From Sphingosinicella sp041916975 (lineage in GTDB: Bacteria > Pseudomonadota > Alphaproteobacteria > Sphingomonadales > Sphingomonadaceae), in NCBI RefSeq assembly GCF_041916975.1, contig NZ_JAYRYK010000001.1, positions 496,001 through 560,000 on the forward strand: DNA of 64,000 nt, read 5' to 3'. A model generated the notes under the pieces. The model was given only the letters and a program-made list of their open reading frames with translations, did no database searches and had not been told where the DNA came from. Positions 62,070-64,000 of this stretch are shown here, piece after piece (within the stretch, counting starts at the first letter, position 1; every line of letters starts with the position of its first letter). The position numbers were made by a program, and so were the translations under genes.

Positions 62070-62169
62070 TTCAATATATGCGCACGACGACGCAGTCTCG
62101 ATGCCGCCTTGACAAAATCATACCCATTAGTAGGTCGATATGCGTAACAATCGATAATACCGGGGATGG

Positions 62170-63342
62170 ATGGCCGTGGCGACAGAAGGCGACGAGGGCA
62201 CGACAGGCCCGCTATCAGGCCTCCGGATTGTGGAATTCGCCGGTCTTGGCCCGACGCCTTTCGCCGCAATGCTGCTTGCCGATTATGGCGCGGACGTTCT
62301 GCGCATCGATCGCAAGGGACAGCCCCCTCTCTCTCCCGGCGACGGCAGGCAGGACTTTCTAAGCCGCAGTCGCAGCTCAGTTGCACTCGATATCAAATCC
62401 GTCGATGGCCGGGCGCTCGCGCGGCAGTTGATCGGCAAGGCCGATGTTCTGCTCGAAGGTTACCGGCCAGGCGTCATGGAGCGGCTGCAACTCGGTCCTG
62501 ATAAAGCGTTCGCGCTCAACCCTCGACTGGTTTACGCGCGGATGACCGGCTGGGGGCAGAGCGGCCCGCTCGCCCAGAAGGCTGGGCACGACATCAACTA
62601 TGTTGCACTTACCGGCGGCCTGCACATGATGGGCAGCGCGGACGCCCCCCCTCCCGTTCCGCTCAACGTCGTCGGTGATTTCGGCGGTGGCGGCATGGTG
62701 GTCGTCTCAGGCATTCTGGCCGCCCTTGTAGAGCGCCAATCGAGCGGGCGCGGCCAGGTTATCGATGCCGCCATGATAGACGGCGCGGCCCTGCTGCTGA
62801 CCCAGCTCTACGCCTGGAGGGCCATGGGTTTCTGGTCGCCGGAACGCGCCTCCAACCTTCTGGATGGCGGTGCCTACTTCTACCGCTGCTATGAAACTGC
62901 AGATGGCTACGTAGCAGTGGGTGCGATCGAACCCCAGTTTCACGCCGCGCTGATCGCGGGGCTTGGCCTGAACCTTGCGGACTTCGCCGATCACATGAAT
63001 CGCGCCCTCTGGCCTGAACGCACACGGACGCTTGAAGCGCTGCTTAAAACACGCACACGCGATGAATGGGTTTCAGTTTTCGAGCCGTTTGATGCATGCG
63101 TAACGCCGGTGCTGACGCAGGACGAGGCTGTGCAGTATGCTGCAAATACGCAGCGGAGCGTGTTCACCGGCGTGGACAGCGCGCAGCCCAATCCGGCGCC
63201 GCGCTTCTCGCGTACGCCTGCACAAATCCGCAGCGCACCGACACTTCCGGGCCAGGGCGGCTACGCAGCCCTGAAAGCCTGGGGCGTTTCCGAAACAGAG
63301 ATTGGCGCGCTCGTCTCTCGCGACGTAATACGCGCAGACTAG
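62170..63342 (+). CDS. Alpha-methylacyl-CoA racemase-like (CaiB family)
   Basis: 390-aa class III CoA-transferase-fold enzyme. Features point to racemase rather than transferase: LRIVEFAGLGPTPFAAMLLADYGADVLRIDR, and the three catalytic residues known from mycobacterial alpha-methylacyl-CoA racemase in the right order and spacing, namely His140 in AGHDINYVALTGG, Asp170 in VVGDFGGGGM and Glu254 in VGAIEPQFH. It epimerises 2-methyl-branched acyl-CoAs so that S-specific acyl-CoA dehydrogenases can act on them. It is divergent from the alcohol dehydrogenase-tetR operon and convergent with a P450 gene, with which its stop overlaps by four bases. Confidence 0.9.
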   Translation: MAVATEGDEGTTGPLSGLRIVEFAGLGPTPFAAMLLADYGADVLRIDRKGQPPLSPGDGRQDFLSRSRSSVALDIKSVDGRALARQLIGKADVLLEGYRPGVMERLQLGPDKAFALNPRLVYARMTGWGQSGPLAQKAGHDINYVALTGGLHMMGSADAPPPVPLNVVGDFGGGGMVVVSGILAALVERQSSGRGQVIDAAMIDGAALLLTQLYAWRAMGFWSPERASNLLDGGAYFYRCYETADGYVAVGAIEPQFHAALIAGLGLNLADFADHMNRALWPERTRTLEALLKTRTRDEWVSVFEPFDACVTPVLTQDEAVQYAANTQRSVFTGVDSAQPNPAPRFSRTPAQIRSAPTLPGQGGYAALKAWGVSETEIGALVSRDVIRAD

Positions 63343-64000
63343 GACGGCCAGTCTATCTGGAGTTCGGTGAGGCCGCGAAAGTGTACGCCGCGCCAGTGCG
63401 GATCACGCGTTTCGGCACGCATTTGCGGCAGTCGCCGCGCAAGCGTTGCAAGGCCGATTTCGCCTTCCAGGCGCGCAAGTTCAGCGCCGACGCAGAAATG
63501 AATTCCGCCACCGAATGTAAGATGTCGTGGCCCATCACGCGCAATGTCGAAAACGTCCGGGTTCTTGAAAACCCGGGGATCGCGGTTGCCCGCGCCTAGC
63601 ATCGCCATCACGCGCTGACCGGACGCGATCGTGTGTCCACCAAACGTCGTGTCGGCAAAAGCTGTGCGATACGTCATCGTGAGCGAACTTTCGAAACGCA
63701 GGATTTCCTCGGACGCAGAGGCTGCGAGGCCCGGATCACTCACAAGCCTGGCCCACTGTTCAGGATAGCGGTGCAGCGTCAGCAGCCCGTTGCCAAGCAT
63801 ATGGGCCGTCGTTTCGAACCCGGCCCCGAACAGCGCAATCGCAACCGTGGTCATCTCCCACTCGGAAAGGCCATTGCCGTCTTGGCGCGCATTCAGAAGT
63901 GCCGTCGCCAAATCGTCGCGCGGCTCCATGCGTCTGCGATCGAAAACAGTCTTGAAGAAGCGCTCGAGGAAGAGGATCTGATCGTTTGCAAGCTTCAGCT
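63339..64000 (-). CDS. Cytochrome P450, C-terminal part (5' end outside window)
   Basis: Haem monooxygenase; about 220 C-terminal residues are present and the frame is open to the window end, so the gene starts beyond it. I-helix: VAIALFGAGFETTAHMLGNGLLTL (AGxET oxygen-activation motif); K-helix EEILRFE (ExxR); haem-binding loop FGGGIHFCVGAELARLE with the Cys ligand. This is a soluble bacterial class I P450. No ferredoxin or reductase gene is visible in the window. Its stop shares CTAG with the racemase stop; the two genes are convergent. Confidence 0.93.
   Translation of the reverse strand, partial: LKLANDQILFLERFFKTVFDRRRMEPRDDLATALLNARQDGNGLSEWEMTTVAIALFGAGFETTAHMLGNGLLTLHRYPEQWARLVSDPGLAASASEEILRFESSLTMTYRTAFADTTFGGHTIASGQRVMAMLGAGNRDPRVFKNPDVFDIARDGPRHLTFGGGIHFCVGAELARLEGEIGLATLARRLPQMRAETRDPHWRGVHFRGLTELQIDWPS

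Noticed and set aside
62109..62137. TTGACA as a -35 box for the racemase gene
   Set aside because: No acceptable -10 hexamer at 16-18 bases spacing.

Overview
The window is high-GC DNA that looks like a sphingomonad (Alphaproteobacteria, Sphingomonadales). The reasons are three large TonB-dependent receptors, each placed inside a catabolic operon, a DUF4118/HWE-type histidine kinase, GTG/TTG starts and very tight ATGA/TGATG gene overlaps. Genus cannot be settled from the sequence alone. There is no ribosomal or other core housekeeping block, no complete tRNA, no CRISPR and no transposase. It reads as one long accessory catabolic region whose theme is amide/peptide bonds, D-amino acids and CoA-linked breakdown of the released acids.

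Layout. (1) 1-2254, plus: alanine racemase (truncated by the window edge), D-amino-acid dehydrogenase and RidA. (2) 2500-3504, minus: HWE histidine kinase. (3) 3764-13749, minus: a seven-gene operon, in order of transcription M81 (MlrC-like) metallopeptidase, TonB receptor, beta-lactamase-fold serine hydrolase with a membrane tail, GPH/MFS transporter, C45 peptidase, exported SurE and a D-threonine-aldolase-fold PLP enzyme. A divergent tetR (13862) and then amidase plus diaminopropionate ammonia-lyase (14590-17201, plus) sit next to it. Near-identical 15-bp palindromes lie immediately upstream of both transcription units. (4) 17215-20160, minus: alpha/beta hydrolase and LeuD/LeuC-like dehydratase, divergent from a LysR gene (20264-21181) whose stop codon abuts a MITE-like inverted repeat. 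(5) 21489-33842, plus: TonB receptor, AbgT transporter, M20 amidohydrolase, S45 penicillin-acylase-type hydrolase, three-part amino-acid ABC importer, cupin and FAD amine oxidase. (6) 33844-35913, minus: exported S9 peptidase, divergent from a second LysR that is a paralogue of the first. (7) 37203-39384, plus: HAD hydrolase, DSD1-type PLP enzyme and a second RidA. (8) 39400-51212, minus: nine genes, HyuA, HyuB, isochorismatase-type amidase, alpha/beta hydrolase without a visible nucleophile, CitE-like lyase, MaoC hydratase, acyl-CoA dehydrogenase, TonB receptor and class III CoA-transferase. GntR (51436) is divergent. (9) 52177-57064, minus: MFS permease, amidase and two class III CoA-transferases. 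(10) 57320-62012, minus: iron alcohol dehydrogenase/maleylacetate reductase, TetR, acyl-CoA ligase and LLM flavin monooxygenase. (11) 62170-64000: alpha-methylacyl-CoA racemase and, convergent, a cytochrome P450 cut by the window edge.

How the parts may work together (inference). TonB receptors would bring amide- or peptide-like compounds across the outer membrane. Exported and cytoplasmic hydrolases (M81, serine hydrolase, C45, M20, S45, two amidases, HyuAB, isochorismatase, S9) would cut amide bonds. Released D-amino acids or 2,3-diaminopropionate-type residues would be handled by Alr, DadA, the two fold-III PLP enzymes and diaminopropionate ammonia-lyase, with two RidA proteins clearing imines. 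Carbon skeletons would be activated by class III CoA-transferases and degraded by acyl-CoA dehydrogenase, MaoC hydratase and a CitE-type lyase. The most interesting part is the operon at 3764-13749. It has the same set of protein families as the known microcystin-degrading mlrB/mlrC/mlrD genes but no mlrA in view, and adds D-amino-acid handling.
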